Shown here piece by piece: positions 1 to 11,292 of a DNA stretch of 64,000 nucleotides. Within the stretch, counting starts at the first letter, position 1. The number at the start of each line of letters is the position of its first letter. A program made the translations under genes and the position numbers. This DNA comes from Hymenobacter jeollabukensis (GTDB lineage Bacteria > Bacteroidota > Bacteroidia > Cytophagales > Hymenobacteraceae), in contig NZ_VAJM01000001.1 of the NCBI RefSeq assembly GCF_005771675.1, positions 930,001-994,000 of the forward strand, read 5' to 3'. Under the pieces are notes generated by a model. It searched no databases. It had not been told where the DNA came from and saw only the letters and a list, made by a program, of their open reading frames with translations.

Positions 1-369
1 TGGGGCCGAACCAGCGCATGGTGGGAAGCATACGCGTACTATGGTAAAGTACAATTGAACAGCTGCCTACCCAGGTTGTTGCCGCAATTTGCGTGGGAAC
101 GTTGCGGGGGTGGGTGAGTGCTGACTTATGACCGAAGATAGCCGAACGATTTCCGGAAAATCCAGTCCGAAAACCGCTATAACTCGCTGATTTCAAATAA
201 AAAATACCGCAAACGTTTCCGAAAACGGTTTCGATAGGTATCTTTAGCGCCCGGCCATGGAAAAAATTTTCCTACGTCTATCTTCAAATAATCAAAGGCC
301 ACCTGGCCCTTGATTTTCGCTCCACCTGCCCCGGATTTTCAAAAAATCCCATTCCCACGCCCTACTTCT
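1..369. other. Noncoding region upstream of the first regulator
   Basis: No gene start or convincing protein is visible here. The first 180 bases hold nothing I recognise. The last part is AT-richer and carries the promoter and operator-like palindromes listed separately at 209-246. An in-frame TTG at 310 could extend the following gene by 20 residues, but that extension is not protein-like, so the region is treated as untranslated. Confidence 0.5.
209..246 (+). promoter_or_regulatory. Candidate promoter with two LacI-type operators
   Basis: Two adjacent palindromes are visible: GCAAACGTTTCC at 209-220, with the AAACGTTT core typical of LacI/GalR operators, and CGAAAACGGTTTCG at 220-233 (near-perfect). 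A -7-like element TATCTTTA lies at 239-246, with a TTTC at 216-219 nineteen bases upstream, fitting the Bacteroidota TTTG-N19-TAnnTTTG pattern in most positions. The palindromes overlap the promoter, so repression by a LacI-family protein, probably the product of the next gene, is the natural reading. This is inference from sequence. Confidence 0.5.
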
Positions 370-1548
370 ATGATGAAGTGCAGCAAATGCAACTCCCCCG
401 ACGGAGTGCAGCGCGCCGGCTTTATTCGCGGCCGGCAGCGTTACTTCTGCAAGCTCTGCGACTACCATTTCATTGACCAGAAGCTGCCCCGTACCCCGGA
501 GCGCCGCAGCCACCAAACTACCATCAGCGACGTGGCCAAGGTGCTCGGCGTGGCGCCCAGCACCGTTTCGCGCGCGCTCAACGGCCACGCCGACATCAAC
601 ACCAACACCCGGCAGGCCATTCTGGAAGTGGCCCGGCAGCTCGACTACCAGCCCAACCTGCTGGCCCAGAGCCTGAAAAGCAGCGCCACCCACACCATCG
701 GCGTGGTCATCCCCGACATCGAGCGGCCGTTTTTCGCCACCTGCGTGAGCGGGATTCAGCAGGTAGCCTCGGAGGCGGGCTACCGCGTGATGATCTGCCA
801 GTCGAAGGAGTCGTACGAAATGGAGGTCAGCAACGTGCAGGCCCTCATTGCCTCGCGCGTCGACGGGCTGCTGATCTGCCACTCGCGCGAGACGGAAAAC
901 TTCGACCACGTGCGCCCGGCCGCCACCCGCGGCGTGCCGGTGGTGCACTTCGACCGGGTGTGCGACGAGGTGGAAACGGCCAAGGTGATACTGGACGACT
1001 GGAACGGCGCGTACAACGTGACGGAGCACCTGATTGAGCAGGGCGCCCGGCGCATTGCCATTCTGGCCGGCCCCGAAAGCCTGCTCATCAGCCGCAACCG
1101 CCTGGCGGGCTACCTCAGCGCCCTGACCAAGCACCGGCTGCCGGCCCTGCCCGAGCTGCGGACCCACATCAACTTCCGGCCCGAATCGGCGGTGGCGGCC
1201 CTGGACCGCTGGCTGGCCCTGCCCGAGCCGCCCGACGCCATTTTTGCCATCAACTACACCAACGCCTTTGACTTGCTGGTGGCCCTGAAGGAACGCCAGG
1301 TGCGCGTGCCCGAGGAAATAGCGGTGGTGGGCTTCGGCGACGAGTTTATGGCCGCCATGATCGAGCCCGGCCTGACCACCGTCAACCTGCACCCGCACCG
1401 CATCGGGCAGCAGGCGGCCCGACTGTTCCTGGAACAGGTGGAGCAAAAGGAGCGGTTTCAGCCCCGCACCTTCGTCGTCAGCGGCGACCTGATCATCCGC
1501 AAATCCTCGCTGAAAGGCCTGGGCGGCGTGTTTTCGCTGGACATTTAG
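370..1548 (+). CDS. LacI-family transcriptional regulator with N-terminal IS1-type zinc ribbon
   Basis: Sugar-responsive DNA-binding repressor or activator of 392 residues. The ATG at 370 is chosen over the TTG at 310. Residues 1-34 form a four-cysteine zinc ribbon (C4-x2-C7, C27-x2-C30, with GRQRYFC before the second pair) that looks like the N-terminal domain of IS1-type transposase InsA. Residues 50-96 are a standard LacI helix-turn-helix with hinge (VAPSTVSRALNG, then DYQPN), followed by a periplasmic-binding-protein-like ligand domain from about 105. Ordinary LacI proteins are about 340 residues and start at the helix-turn-helix, so the 48-residue extension is the odd feature. It heads a run of hemicellulose hydrolases on the same strand and probably controls them. 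The operator-like palindromes at 209-233 suggest autoregulation. Confidence 0.92.
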   Translation: MMKCSKCNSPDGVQRAGFIRGRQRYFCKLCDYHFIDQKLPRTPERRSHQTTISDVAKVLGVAPSTVSRALNGHADINTNTRQAILEVARQLDYQPNLLAQSLKSSATHTIGVVIPDIERPFFATCVSGIQQVASEAGYRVMICQSKESYEMEVSNVQALIASRVDGLLICHSRETENFDHVRPAATRGVPVVHFDRVCDEVETAKVILDDWNGAYNVTEHLIEQGARRIAILAGPESLLISRNRLAGYLSALTKHRLPALPELRTHINFRPESAVAALDRWLALPEPPDAIFAINYTNAFDLLVALKERQVRVPEEIAVVGFGDEFMAAMIEPGLTTVNLHPHRIGQQAARLFLEQVEQKERFQPRTFVVSGDLIIRKSSLKGLGGVFSLDI

Positions 1549-1775
1549 ACCCGGCCCGGCATCCACTGTCATCCGCTTGCCAAAGCCGCGCTACTGCTGG
1601 AAATCAGCTGCCTCGTGGTGAGTGAATGAGCCCTTCTGACGAAGCGGTAGCGCAGCTTCGGCGGCGCGGATGGCAGCGGAAGCAGGCCGGTCTTTTGTAG
1701 TTCGGGCAACCTGCCGGACAAGCTCTTTTCTGCGTCGGGGCGGCCAGCCTGCCACCGACCTTCTAAACAGCTTCT

Positions 1776-4151
1776 ATGCAACGATTCCTTTTATTGGCCG
1801 CGGGCGCCTGCCTGCTGACTCGGTTGAGCCCAGGGCAGTCGGCTGCGCTGCAACGCTTTCCGGCCACGGCCGTGGAGCTGCTGCCGGGCCCGTTTCAGCA
1901 GGCGCAGCAAACCGACAAGGCCTATCTGCTGGCCCTCGACGCCGACCGGCTGCTGGCGCCTTACCGGCTGGAGGCGGGCCTGCCCTCGAAGGCAGCGCGC
2001 TACGGCAACTGGGAAAACACCGGCCTCGACGGCCACATCGGCGGGCACTACCTCTCGGCCCTGGCGTTGATGTACGCCGCCACCCACGACGCGCAGGTGC
2101 AGCAGCGCCTGACGTATATGGTGACGGAGCTGGCCCGCTGCCAGCAGCAGAACCCGGACGGCTACCTCGGCGGCGTGCCCGGCGGCCGGGCCATGTGGGC
2201 GCAGGTCAAGGCCGGGCAGATCAACGCCAACAGCTTCGGGCTGAACCAGAAGTGGGTGCCCTGGTACAACCTGCACAAAACCTACGCCGGCCTGCGCGAC
2301 GCCTACCTCATCGGCGGCAACCAGCAGGCCCGCACCATGCTCATCCGCCTCACCGACTGGTGCCTGGACCTCACGGCGGGCCTTTCGGACGCCCAGATTC
2401 AGGACATGCTGCGCTCTGAGCACGGCGGCCTGAACGAGGTGTTTGCCGACGTGGCCCAAATCACCGGCGACAAGAAATACCTCACGCTGGCCCAGCGCTT
2501 TTCGCACCAGGCCGTGCTGACGCCGCTGCTGGCCCGGCAGGACGTGCTCAACGGCATGCACGCCAACACCCAGATTCCGAAGGTCATCGGCTTTGAGCGC
2601 ATTGCGGAGGTGGGCGGCGACCCGGCTTGGCGCGGGGCGGCGGAATTTTTCTGGCAGACGGTGGTGGACCGCCGCACCGTGTCCATCGGCGGCAACAGCG
2701 TGAGTGAGCATTTCAACCCGGCCGGCAACTTCACGTCGATGCTGGAAGGCGTAGAAGGCCCGGAGACCTGCAACACCTACAACATGCTGAAGCTCACCCA
2801 GCAGCTGTACCTGCAGAGCGGCGCCCCGCGCTACCTCGATTTCTACGAGCGGGCCATGTACAACCACATCCTCTCCTCGCAGCACCCAGGGCCGGCGGGC
2901 GGCTTCGTGTACTTCACGCCGATGCGCCCGCGCCACTACCGCGTGTATTCGCAGCCGCAGGAGGGCTTCTGGTGCTGCGTGGGCTCGGGCCTGGAAAACC
3001 ACGCCAAGTACGGCGAGCTGGTGTACGCCCACCGCAAGGAGCAGGAGTTGCTGGTGAACCTGTTCGTGCCTTCCCGCCTGAGCTGGCCCGAGCAGGGCCT
3101 GACCCTGACCCAGCAAACGACCTTTCCGCAGGAAGAACGCTCCCGGCTAGAGCTGAAACTCAAGAAGCCGCGCACCTTCGCCCTCAGCATCCGGCAGCCC
3201 GGCTGGCTGCCGGCGGGCCAGCTGGCGGTGCAGGTAAACGGGAAACCCGTGACGCCCGCCGCCACCGCGCCCGGCTACCTCACGCTCACCCGCAAGTGGC
3301 GCACGGGCGACGTGGTGACGCTGGCGCTGCCCATGCACACCACCGCCGAGGCATTGCCCGACGGCTCGCCCTGGGTATCCTTCGTGCACGGGCCCGTGGT
3401 GCTGGCCGCCGCCACCGATACCACCGACCTGCGCGGCCTGCGCGCCGACGGGCAGCGCATGGCCCACGTGGCCAGCGGCCCGCTCTACCCGCTGGAAGAA
3501 GCCCCGGTGCTCGTCACGACTACGCCCAAGGACGTGGCCGCCAGCATCCGGCCGGTGGCGGGCCAGCCGCTGACGTTTACCGCCGCCGGGCTGAGCGGCG
3601 CCGAACGGTACCAGAACCTGCGGCTGGTGCCCTTCTACCAGATCCACGACGCCCGCTACATGGTATACTGGCCGGTGACGACGCCCGAGGGCCTCGCGGC
3701 CCGCACCGAGGAAATCCGCCGCCGCGACGCCGAGAAGCGGGCCCTCGAAGCCCGCACCGTCGACCAGGTGACGCCCGGGGAGCAGCAGCCCGAGTCGGAC
3801 CACGGCTTCCGGGGCGAGCAGACGGAAACCGGCCTGCACCGCAACCGCCACTGGCGCCACGCCGCCGGCTGGTTTAGCTACCAGCTGCGTAACCCCGAGC
3901 GTGCCGCCCGCACCCTGCGCGTCACCTACGCCGGTGGCGACAAGGGCCGGCGCTTCACGATTCTGGTGAATGGCGCGCCGCTGAGCCAGGTAACGCTGAC
4001 CGGCAACCCCGAGGGCAGCTTTTACGACGTGGAATACCCGCTGCCCGAAGCCCTGCGCCGCGCCCCGGCCGCCACCTCGCTCACCGTGAAGTTCGAGGCC
4101 GCGCCCGGCTCCACGGCCGGCGGCGTGTACGACGTGCGCCTGCTCCGCTAA
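1776..4151 (+). CDS. GH127 beta-L-arabinofuranosidase
   Basis: Secreted glycoside hydrolase of 791 residues (family formerly DUF1680) that should release beta-L-arabinofuranose from plant glycans. A signal peptide occupies about residues 1-20. The (alpha/alpha)6 barrel carries the zinc-thiolate catalytic set of characterised GH127 enzymes: E330 and C332 in GPETCN, and C400-C401 in FWCCVGSG, with C400 at the nucleophile position; E311 in SEHF matches the acid/base. Beta-sandwich domains follow from about residue 430. A C-terminal extension at about 680-791 resembles the accessory domains of the long bacterial members. It is the first enzyme gene after the LacI-type regulator, 227 bases downstream, and is followed closely by GH43 and GH97 genes. 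The exact linkage specificity cannot be read from sequence. Confidence 0.93.
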   Translation: MQRFLLLAAGACLLTRLSPGQSAALQRFPATAVELLPGPFQQAQQTDKAYLLALDADRLLAPYRLEAGLPSKAARYGNWENTGLDGHIGGHYLSALALMYAATHDAQVQQRLTYMVTELARCQQQNPDGYLGGVPGGRAMWAQVKAGQINANSFGLNQKWVPWYNLHKTYAGLRDAYLIGGNQQARTMLIRLTDWCLDLTAGLSDAQIQDMLRSEHGGLNEVFADVAQITGDKKYLTLAQRFSHQAVLTPLLARQDVLNGMHANTQIPKVIGFERIAEVGGDPAWRGAAEFFWQTVVDRRTVSIGGNSVSEHFNPAGNFTSMLEGVEGPETCNTYNMLKLTQQLYLQSGAPRYLDFYERAMYNHILSSQHPGPAGGFVYFTPMRPRHYRVYSQPQEGFWCCVGSGLENHAKYGELVYAHRKEQELLVNLFVPSRLSWPEQGLTLTQQTTFPQEERSRLELKLKKPRTFALSIRQPGWLPAGQLAVQVNGKPVTPAATAPGYLTLTRKWRTGDVVTLALPMHTTAEALPDGSPWVSFVHGPVVLAAATDTTDLRGLRADGQRMAHVASGPLYPLEEAPVLVTTTPKDVAASIRPVAGQPLTFTAAGLSGAERYQNLRLVPFYQIHDARYMVYWPVTTPEGLAARTEEIRRRDAEKRALEARTVDQVTPGEQQPESDHGFRGEQTETGLHRNRHWRHAAGWFSYQLRNPERAARTLRVTYAGGDKGRRFTILVNGAPLSQVTLTGNPEGSFYDVEYPLPEALRRAPAATSLTVKFEAAPGSTAGGVYDVRLLR

Positions 4152-4214
4152 GCCTGATCAGCAATGACAACCCGACTCCTTTTCCAACCACCCCAACCCT
4201 TTCCGCCCCAGCCC

Positions 4215-5900
4215 ATGCTCCTACCGCGACTGAGACGATTCCTTGGTTCTTTAACGGCCCTGCTGCTCCTAAATTCGGCTTTATTTGCACAATCGATTGT
4301 GTTGACAAACCCGATCCTATCTGGCTTCTACCCAGACCCTAGCGTGATTCGCGTCGGGACGGATTACTACCTAGTCAACTCCACGTTTTCCTACTTTCCC
4401 GGCATCCCGGTTTTTCACAGCAAGGACCTGAAGAACTGGCAGCAGATCGGCAACGTCATCAGCCGGCCCACGCAGATGAACTTCCTGGGCGACCGGATGA
4501 CGCGCGGACTGTTTGCGCCGGCCATCGAGCACAACAACGGCACCTACTACGTCACCTGCACCCAGATCGACCACAAGGGCAACTTCGTGGTGACGGCCAA
4601 AAACCCCGCCGGCCCCTGGAGCGACCCGGTATTCTTGCCCGAGGTACGCGGCATCGACCCCTCGCTGTTTTTCGAGGGCGACAAGGCCTACGTCATCTAC
4701 AACAGCGACCCGCCCGACAACAAGCCGCTGTACTCCGGCCACCGCTCCATCAAAATCATCGAGCTGGACCCGGTGAAGCTGCAGACCGTGGGCGAGGCCA
4801 AAATCGTGGTCAACGGCGGGGTGGACCTGAGCAAAAAGCCCGTCTGGATCGAAGGGCCGCACCTGATGAAGCGCGGCAGCTGGTACTACCTGTACGCGGC
4901 CGAAGGCGGCACCTCTGTGAACCACACCGAAGTAGTGTTCCGGGGCAAATCGGCCTGGGGGCCATTCGTGCCCTACGAGAAAAACCCGATTCTCTCGCAG
5001 CGGGAGCTGCCCCAGGACCGCAAAGACCCGATTACCTCGGCCGGGCACGCGCAGTTCGTGGACGGGCCCGACGGCAAGACCTACGCCATCTTCCTGGCCG
5101 TGCGCCCCTACGAGGGCAACCACTACAACACCGGCCGCGAGACGTTTATCGTGCCCGTGGAGTGGAAAGACGAGTGGCCGGTGACGGTGCCGGGTCCCAA
5201 TGGCGTGCAGTACAGCTACCCGGCAAAATTTCCGGAGGTGAAGCAGCCCGGCGCCCGGCCGCAGAGCGGCAACTTCGGCTACACCCTCACCTTCGAGAAG
5301 CAGCTCGATCCGGCCCTGCTCTTCATGCGCACCGTGGACAGCAGCAGCTTCTCGCTGAGCAAGGCCAACGGCCTTACGCTGAAGCTCAAGCCCGAAACCG
5401 TGGCCGAAACGGGCAACCCGGCCTTTATCGGCAAGCGGCAGCAGCACATGTACGGCAGCACCGAAACCGAGCTGAACTTCGCGGCCAAAGCGGCCAACGA
5501 ATCGGCGGGCTTGGTGGTGTTTCAGGACGAAAAGCACTTCTACTACCTCTGCAAATCGGTGGCCGACGGCAAGCCGGTGGTGCAGCTGCTGAAAAGCACC
5601 GCCGAGGTCAACAAAACCGAGAAGCTGGCCCAGGCCCCGCTGAAAGCGGCCGGCGGCAAGCTGGGGCTGCGGGTCAGCTTCGCGGGCGACAAGTACGGTT
5701 TCCAGTTCTCGGAGGACGGCAAGAAGTGGCAGACGCTCCAGGACCAGGTGGACGCGCGCTTCCTGAGCACCCAGACGGCGGGCGGCTTTATCGGCTGCGT
5801 GCTGGGCATGTACGGCACCTCGGCGGGCCAGCCCACGACCAACACGGCCGCCTTCAAGTGGCTGAAATACGCGGGTAACGACCCGATGTACCGCAAATAA
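4215..5900 (+). CDS. GH43 beta-xylosidase / alpha-L-arabinofuranosidase
   Basis: Secreted five-bladed propeller glycosidase of 561 residues acting on xylan or arabinan oligosaccharides. The start at 4215 gives a clean signal peptide ending near FAQS (residue 26); an upstream in-frame ATG at 4164 would add 17 proline-rich residues. The three GH43 acids are present: base D41 in YPDPS, D148 in RGIDPS and acid E213 in WIEGPH. Residues from about 360 to the end form the concanavalin-like beta-sandwich found at the C-terminus of beta-xylosidases. The gene follows GH127 by 63 bases and precedes GH97 by 10, so the three are probably cotranscribed. Xylosidase and arabinofuranosidase activities cannot be separated by eye. 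Confidence 0.93.
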   Translation: MLLPRLRRFLGSLTALLLLNSALFAQSIVLTNPILSGFYPDPSVIRVGTDYYLVNSTFSYFPGIPVFHSKDLKNWQQIGNVISRPTQMNFLGDRMTRGLFAPAIEHNNGTYYVTCTQIDHKGNFVVTAKNPAGPWSDPVFLPEVRGIDPSLFFEGDKAYVIYNSDPPDNKPLYSGHRSIKIIELDPVKLQTVGEAKIVVNGGVDLSKKPVWIEGPHLMKRGSWYYLYAAEGGTSVNHTEVVFRGKSAWGPFVPYEKNPILSQRELPQDRKDPITSAGHAQFVDGPDGKTYAIFLAVRPYEGNHYNTGRETFIVPVEWKDEWPVTVPGPNGVQYSYPAKFPEVKQPGARPQSGNFGYTLTFEKQLDPALLFMRTVDSSSFSLSKANGLTLKLKPETVAETGNPAFIGKRQQHMYGSTETELNFAAKAANESAGLVVFQDEKHFYYLCKSVADGKPVVQLLKSTAEVNKTEKLAQAPLKAAGGKLGLRVSFAGDKYGFQFSEDGKKWQTLQDQVDARFLSTQTAGGFIGCVLGMYGTSAGQPTTNTAAFKWLKYAGNDPMYRK

Positions 5901-5910
5901 GCCCCGCCGT

Positions 5911-7839
5911 ATGCGTTATTTTAGCCTAATCACCTTGCTCGTGTTACCCCTCGGCGCCGCCCGGGCCGCCCAGCCCGTTCAGATAAATAGCCCCGACGGG
6001 GCCGTGCGCGTGACGGTGGACCTGACCGCCCAGGGCCAGCCTACTTACGCCGTGCGCTACGGCCAGACGGAGCTGCTGCAACCCTCGCGCCTGGGTCTGA
6101 AGCTGGCCGGCGCCGACCTCAGCCAAGGCCTGCGCCTGACCCAGGCCGATAAGCCCAGCACCGTCGCCGACGACTACCAGCTCAACACCGACAAGCGCGC
6201 CCACTGCCGCTACCGGGCCACCCGGCGCGTGCTGCACTTCGCGGGCGCGGCCGGCGGGCCGCAGCTCAGCGTCATCTTCCAGGTGTCCGACGACGGGGTG
6301 GCGTTTCAGTACCTCATCGAAGGCCCGGCCAAAGACGTGCAGCGCATCACGCAGGAAGCCACCACGTTTCGGCTGCCGGGCGGGGCCAAGGGCTGGCTGC
6401 ACCCGCACGCCAAGGCCCAGACCGGTTTTGCCAACACCCAGCCCTCGTACGAGGAGAATTACCAGCGCGGAATTGCAGTCGGCACGCCTTCGCCGCTGGG
6501 CCAGGGCTGGTCGTTTCCGGCCTTGTTTCAGACCGATGGGCACTGGCTGCTGCTGACCGAGGCCGGCATGGGCCGCACCTACTGCGGCGCCCACCTGGCC
6601 CACGAATCGGCGGGCGGCGAGTACCAGGTGGCCTTTCCGCAGGCGCCCGAAAAAACCACGCCCGAAGCGGCTTTGCTGCCCGAAAGCCCGTTACCCTGGC
6701 GCACACCCTGGCGCGTGCTGGTGCTGGGCAAGTCCCTGGCTCCCATCGTGGAATCGACTTTGACCACCGACCTGAGCGCGCCGACCCAGACGCCCGTGCT
6801 GCCCAATGCGCCGGGCAAATCGTCGTGGTCGTGGGTGCTGATGGGCGACCAGAACACCACCTACGACGTGCAGCGCCGCTTTATCGACTACGCGGCCGAT
6901 ATGCGCTGGCAGTACTGCCTGGTGGATGCGCTCTGGGACAAGCAGATCGGCTACGACAAGGTGCAGGAGCTGGCTCAGTACGCCCGTAGCAAGAACGTGG
7001 GGCTGCTGGTGTGGTACAACTCGAACGGGAGCTGGAACCAGGCCCCGCAGACGCCCACCAACGTGCTGTTTGAGCCCGAAAGCCGGCGCCGCGAGTTTGC
7101 CCGCATCAAGCAGATGGGCGTGGCCGGGGTGAAAATCGACTTTTTCGGCGGCGACGGGCAGTCGTTTATGAACTACTACCAGGATTTGCTGGTGGACGCG
7201 GCCCAGGTCGGGCTGCTGGTGAACTTCCACGGCGCCACCCTGCCGCGCGGCTGGAACCGCACCTACCCCAACCTGATGACGATGGAGGCGGTGAAGGGCT
7301 TCGAGTTTCTGACCTTTGACCAGCGCAACACCGACCAGGAAGCCACGCACTGCGCCACTCTGCCCTTTACCCGCAACGCGGTGGGCCCGATGGACTTCAC
7401 GCCGGTGGCGTTTTCGGAAATCCGGGGCAAGCAGCGCCGCACTTCCAACGCCTTTGAGCTGGCCCTGGCGGTGCTGTTCCAGTCGGGTATCCAGCACTAC
7501 GCCGAAACGACCGAGGGCATGGCCGCCCAGCCCGCCTACGTGCAGGACTTCATGCGCAGCCTGCCGCCGCGCTGGGCCGATGTGAAGTACCTCGACGGCT
7601 TCCCCGGCGGGTACGCCGTGCTGGCCCGCCAGGCCCCCGACGGCCGCTGGTACCTGGCCGGCATCAACGGCACCGACCAGCCCAAAACCCTGCAACTGGA
7701 CCTGGGCAAGCTGGGCCTCTCGGCCGGCACCGTCATCACCGACGGGGACACCAACCGCAGCTTCCGCACCCAAGCCGCGACGGGCAAGACGCTGAATCTG
7801 ACGCTGCCCGCGCGCGGTGGCTTCGTGGTGCGGCCCTGA
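5911..7839 (+). CDS. GH97 retaining alpha-glycosidase (alpha-galactosidase-like)
   Basis: Secreted or periplasmic GH97 enzyme of 642 residues with a signal peptide at 1-20, an N-terminal beta-sandwich (about 22-290), a TIM barrel (about 300-560) and a C-terminal beta domain. The barrel shows VKIDFF with D410 at the nucleophile position of the retaining branch, and E459 in LMTMEAVKG at the acid/base position. Retaining members such as the characterised Bacteroides alpha-galactosidase carry these residues, while the inverting SusB-type alpha-glucosidases do not. I therefore favour alpha-galactosidase, or another retaining alpha-glycosidase, over SusB. It lies 10 bases after the GH43 gene. In a hemicellulose cluster it could trim alpha-galactosyl or similar side groups. 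Confidence 0.92.
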   Translation: MRYFSLITLLVLPLGAARAAQPVQINSPDGAVRVTVDLTAQGQPTYAVRYGQTELLQPSRLGLKLAGADLSQGLRLTQADKPSTVADDYQLNTDKRAHCRYRATRRVLHFAGAAGGPQLSVIFQVSDDGVAFQYLIEGPAKDVQRITQEATTFRLPGGAKGWLHPHAKAQTGFANTQPSYEENYQRGIAVGTPSPLGQGWSFPALFQTDGHWLLLTEAGMGRTYCGAHLAHESAGGEYQVAFPQAPEKTTPEAALLPESPLPWRTPWRVLVLGKSLAPIVESTLTTDLSAPTQTPVLPNAPGKSSWSWVLMGDQNTTYDVQRRFIDYAADMRWQYCLVDALWDKQIGYDKVQELAQYARSKNVGLLVWYNSNGSWNQAPQTPTNVLFEPESRRREFARIKQMGVAGVKIDFFGGDGQSFMNYYQDLLVDAAQVGLLVNFHGATLPRGWNRTYPNLMTMEAVKGFEFLTFDQRNTDQEATHCATLPFTRNAVGPMDFTPVAFSEIRGKQRRTSNAFELALAVLFQSGIQHYAETTEGMAAQPAYVQDFMRSLPPRWADVKYLDGFPGGYAVLARQAPDGRWYLAGINGTDQPKTLQLDLGKLGLSAGTVITDGDTNRSFRTQAATGKTLNLTLPARGGFVVRP

Positions 7840-7851
7840 CGCCCAGCTGTT

Positions 7852-8048
7852 GCGCCTCCCCCCCGCCCCCTCGCCGAAAAAGGAGAGGGGGAGCCAGAAT
7901 TTTTTAGGTCTGCTGATTCCGCTGGCTAAATACGACCAGTGAATCAGCAACCCAGGCTGAAAAAGGCCACCTGAGCCTATTTGAAACCTGCTTCCACTTC
8001 GTCAGGCTCTCCTCTCCTTTTCGGCGAGGGGGCCGGGGGTGAGGCGCG
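7852..8048. repeat. 197-base intergenic element with inverted ends
   Basis: The ends are imperfect inverted repeats: the left arm runs gcgcctcccccc...ctcgccgaaaaaggagaggg and the right arm ctctccttttcggcgaggg...gggtgaggcgc. About 110 bases of unremarkable sequence lie between them. It fills the gap between the GH97 stop and the esterase start. A single arm of the same family recurs inside the GH43 gene at 13067-13103. No transposase is present, so it resembles a MITE or REP-like repeat. Confidence 0.7.
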
Positions 8049-8053
8049 ATGAA

Positions 8054-10068
<2,015 letters not shown>

Positions 10069-10087
10069 GCTGCCCCATTCTCCCCGT

Positions 10088-11044
10088 ATGAAAAAAGCTC
10101 TGCTCCTGCTGCTGCTCGGCCTGCTGGCCAGCCTCGGCCTGCAAGCCCAAAACCCGATACTGCGCGACGCGTTTACGGCCGACCCGGCCCCGCTCGTGTA
10201 CCACGACACGCTGTTTCTGTATACCGGCCACGACACGGCCTCGACGCAGGAAACCAACTACAAGATGCCCGACTGGCGCATCTACTCCACCACCGACATG
10301 GTGCACTGGCAGTCCTACGGCCGGCGACTCTCGCCGCGCACCTTCGCCTGGGCCACCGGCGACGCCTACGCGGCCCAGTGCGTGTACCACCGGGGCAAGT
10401 TCTACTGGTTCGTGTCGACCTTTCACAAGAAGGACGAGCACAGCCAGGGCGGGGCGGCCATCGGCGTGGCGGTGTCGGACCGCCCGACGGGGCCGTTTCG
10501 CGACGCCATCGGCCGGGCGCTCATCGTCAATGAAATGACCCGGGACCAGCCCCACGCCTGGGACGACATCGACCCCACGGTATTTATCGACGACGACCAG
10601 CAGGCCTACCTGTACTGGGGCAACGGCAGCTGCCGCTGGGTGAAGCTCAAGGACAACCTGACCGAGTTGGCCGGCCCCATCAACGTCTTCACGCCCACTG
10701 GCTACATGGAGGGGCCGTGGGTGTACAAGCGCAACAAGGTGTACTACCTGGTGTACGCCGGCAAAGGCACCAAGCCCGAAATGATTGAGTACTGCACCGC
10801 TCCCAGCGCCACCGGGCCCTGGACCTACCGGGGCATCATTCAGCCGAACGTGCCCAACAGCTTCACTACCCATCCGGGCATCATCGACTACAAAGGCCAG
10901 AGCTACTTTTTCTATCACAACGGCGCCCTGCCCACCGGCGGCAGCTACCGCCGCTCCATCTGCGTGGACATCCTGCGCTACAACCCCGACGGCACCATTC
11001 AGCCCATCGTGCAGACCACCCAGGGCGTGGCCCCGGTGAAATGA
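10088..11044 (+). CDS. GH43 glycosidase, single-domain
   Basis: Secreted GH43 enzyme of 318 residues consisting of little more than the five-bladed propeller. The ATG at 10088 begins a textbook signal peptide (MKKALLLLLLG... to LQAQ, residue 21); a longer open frame upstream overlaps the esterase gene and was not used. Catalytic acids are visible: D32 in TADPAP, D162 in DDIDPTVF and E208 in GYMEGPW. The family includes beta-xylosidases and alpha-L-arabinofuranosidases; the short length, with no C-terminal sandwich, distinguishes it from the GH43 genes at 4215 and 11293. The 19-base gap to the esterase suggests cotranscription. Confidence 0.92.
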   Translation: MKKALLLLLLGLLASLGLQAQNPILRDAFTADPAPLVYHDTLFLYTGHDTASTQETNYKMPDWRIYSTTDMVHWQSYGRRLSPRTFAWATGDAYAAQCVYHRGKFYWFVSTFHKKDEHSQGGAAIGVAVSDRPTGPFRDAIGRALIVNEMTRDQPHAWDDIDPTVFIDDDQQAYLYWGNGSCRWVKLKDNLTELAGPINVFTPTGYMEGPWVYKRNKVYYLVYAGKGTKPEMIEYCTAPSATGPWTYRGIIQPNVPNSFTTHPGIIDYKGQSYFFYHNGALPTGGSYRRSICVDILRYNPDGTIQPIVQTTQGVAPVK

Positions 11045-11152
11045 CGGCGCTTCAACCGTCCAACTCCGTCCGTCATGCAGAGGCGAAGCCGAACCGAAGG
11101 TCGCCGTAGGCAAGCATCTCGCGTGCTGACCTGGCGCGGCTACCTTAAGAAC

Positions 11153-11254
11153 GTCATGTCGAGCGAAAGACATCTCGCTCGCGTGGTAATCTGCTCGTTG
11201 CGCGAAACGGGTGCTATCCGGCATCAGCCCGTGAGCTGTCTTTCGCTCGACATG
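11153..11254. repeat. Palindromic intergenic repeat, GTCATGTCGAGC type
   Basis: Left arm gtcatgtcgagcgaaagaca at 11153-11172 is mirrored by tgtctttcgctcgacatg at 11237-11254, with about 65 bases between. Shorter relatives occur at 12923-12950 and near 17779. The gap 11045-11292 also carries a degenerate related segment near 11073-11125. Nothing coding is seen in it. Confidence 0.65.
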
Positions 11255-11292
11255 CCGGGCTGATGATTTCGTCCATTCTTTCCCTGCTTTCC

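Noticed and set aside
292-1572. 426-codon open frame antisense to the LacI regulator
   Set aside because: The + strand protein has clear LacI and zinc-ribbon motifs; the antisense frame has none.
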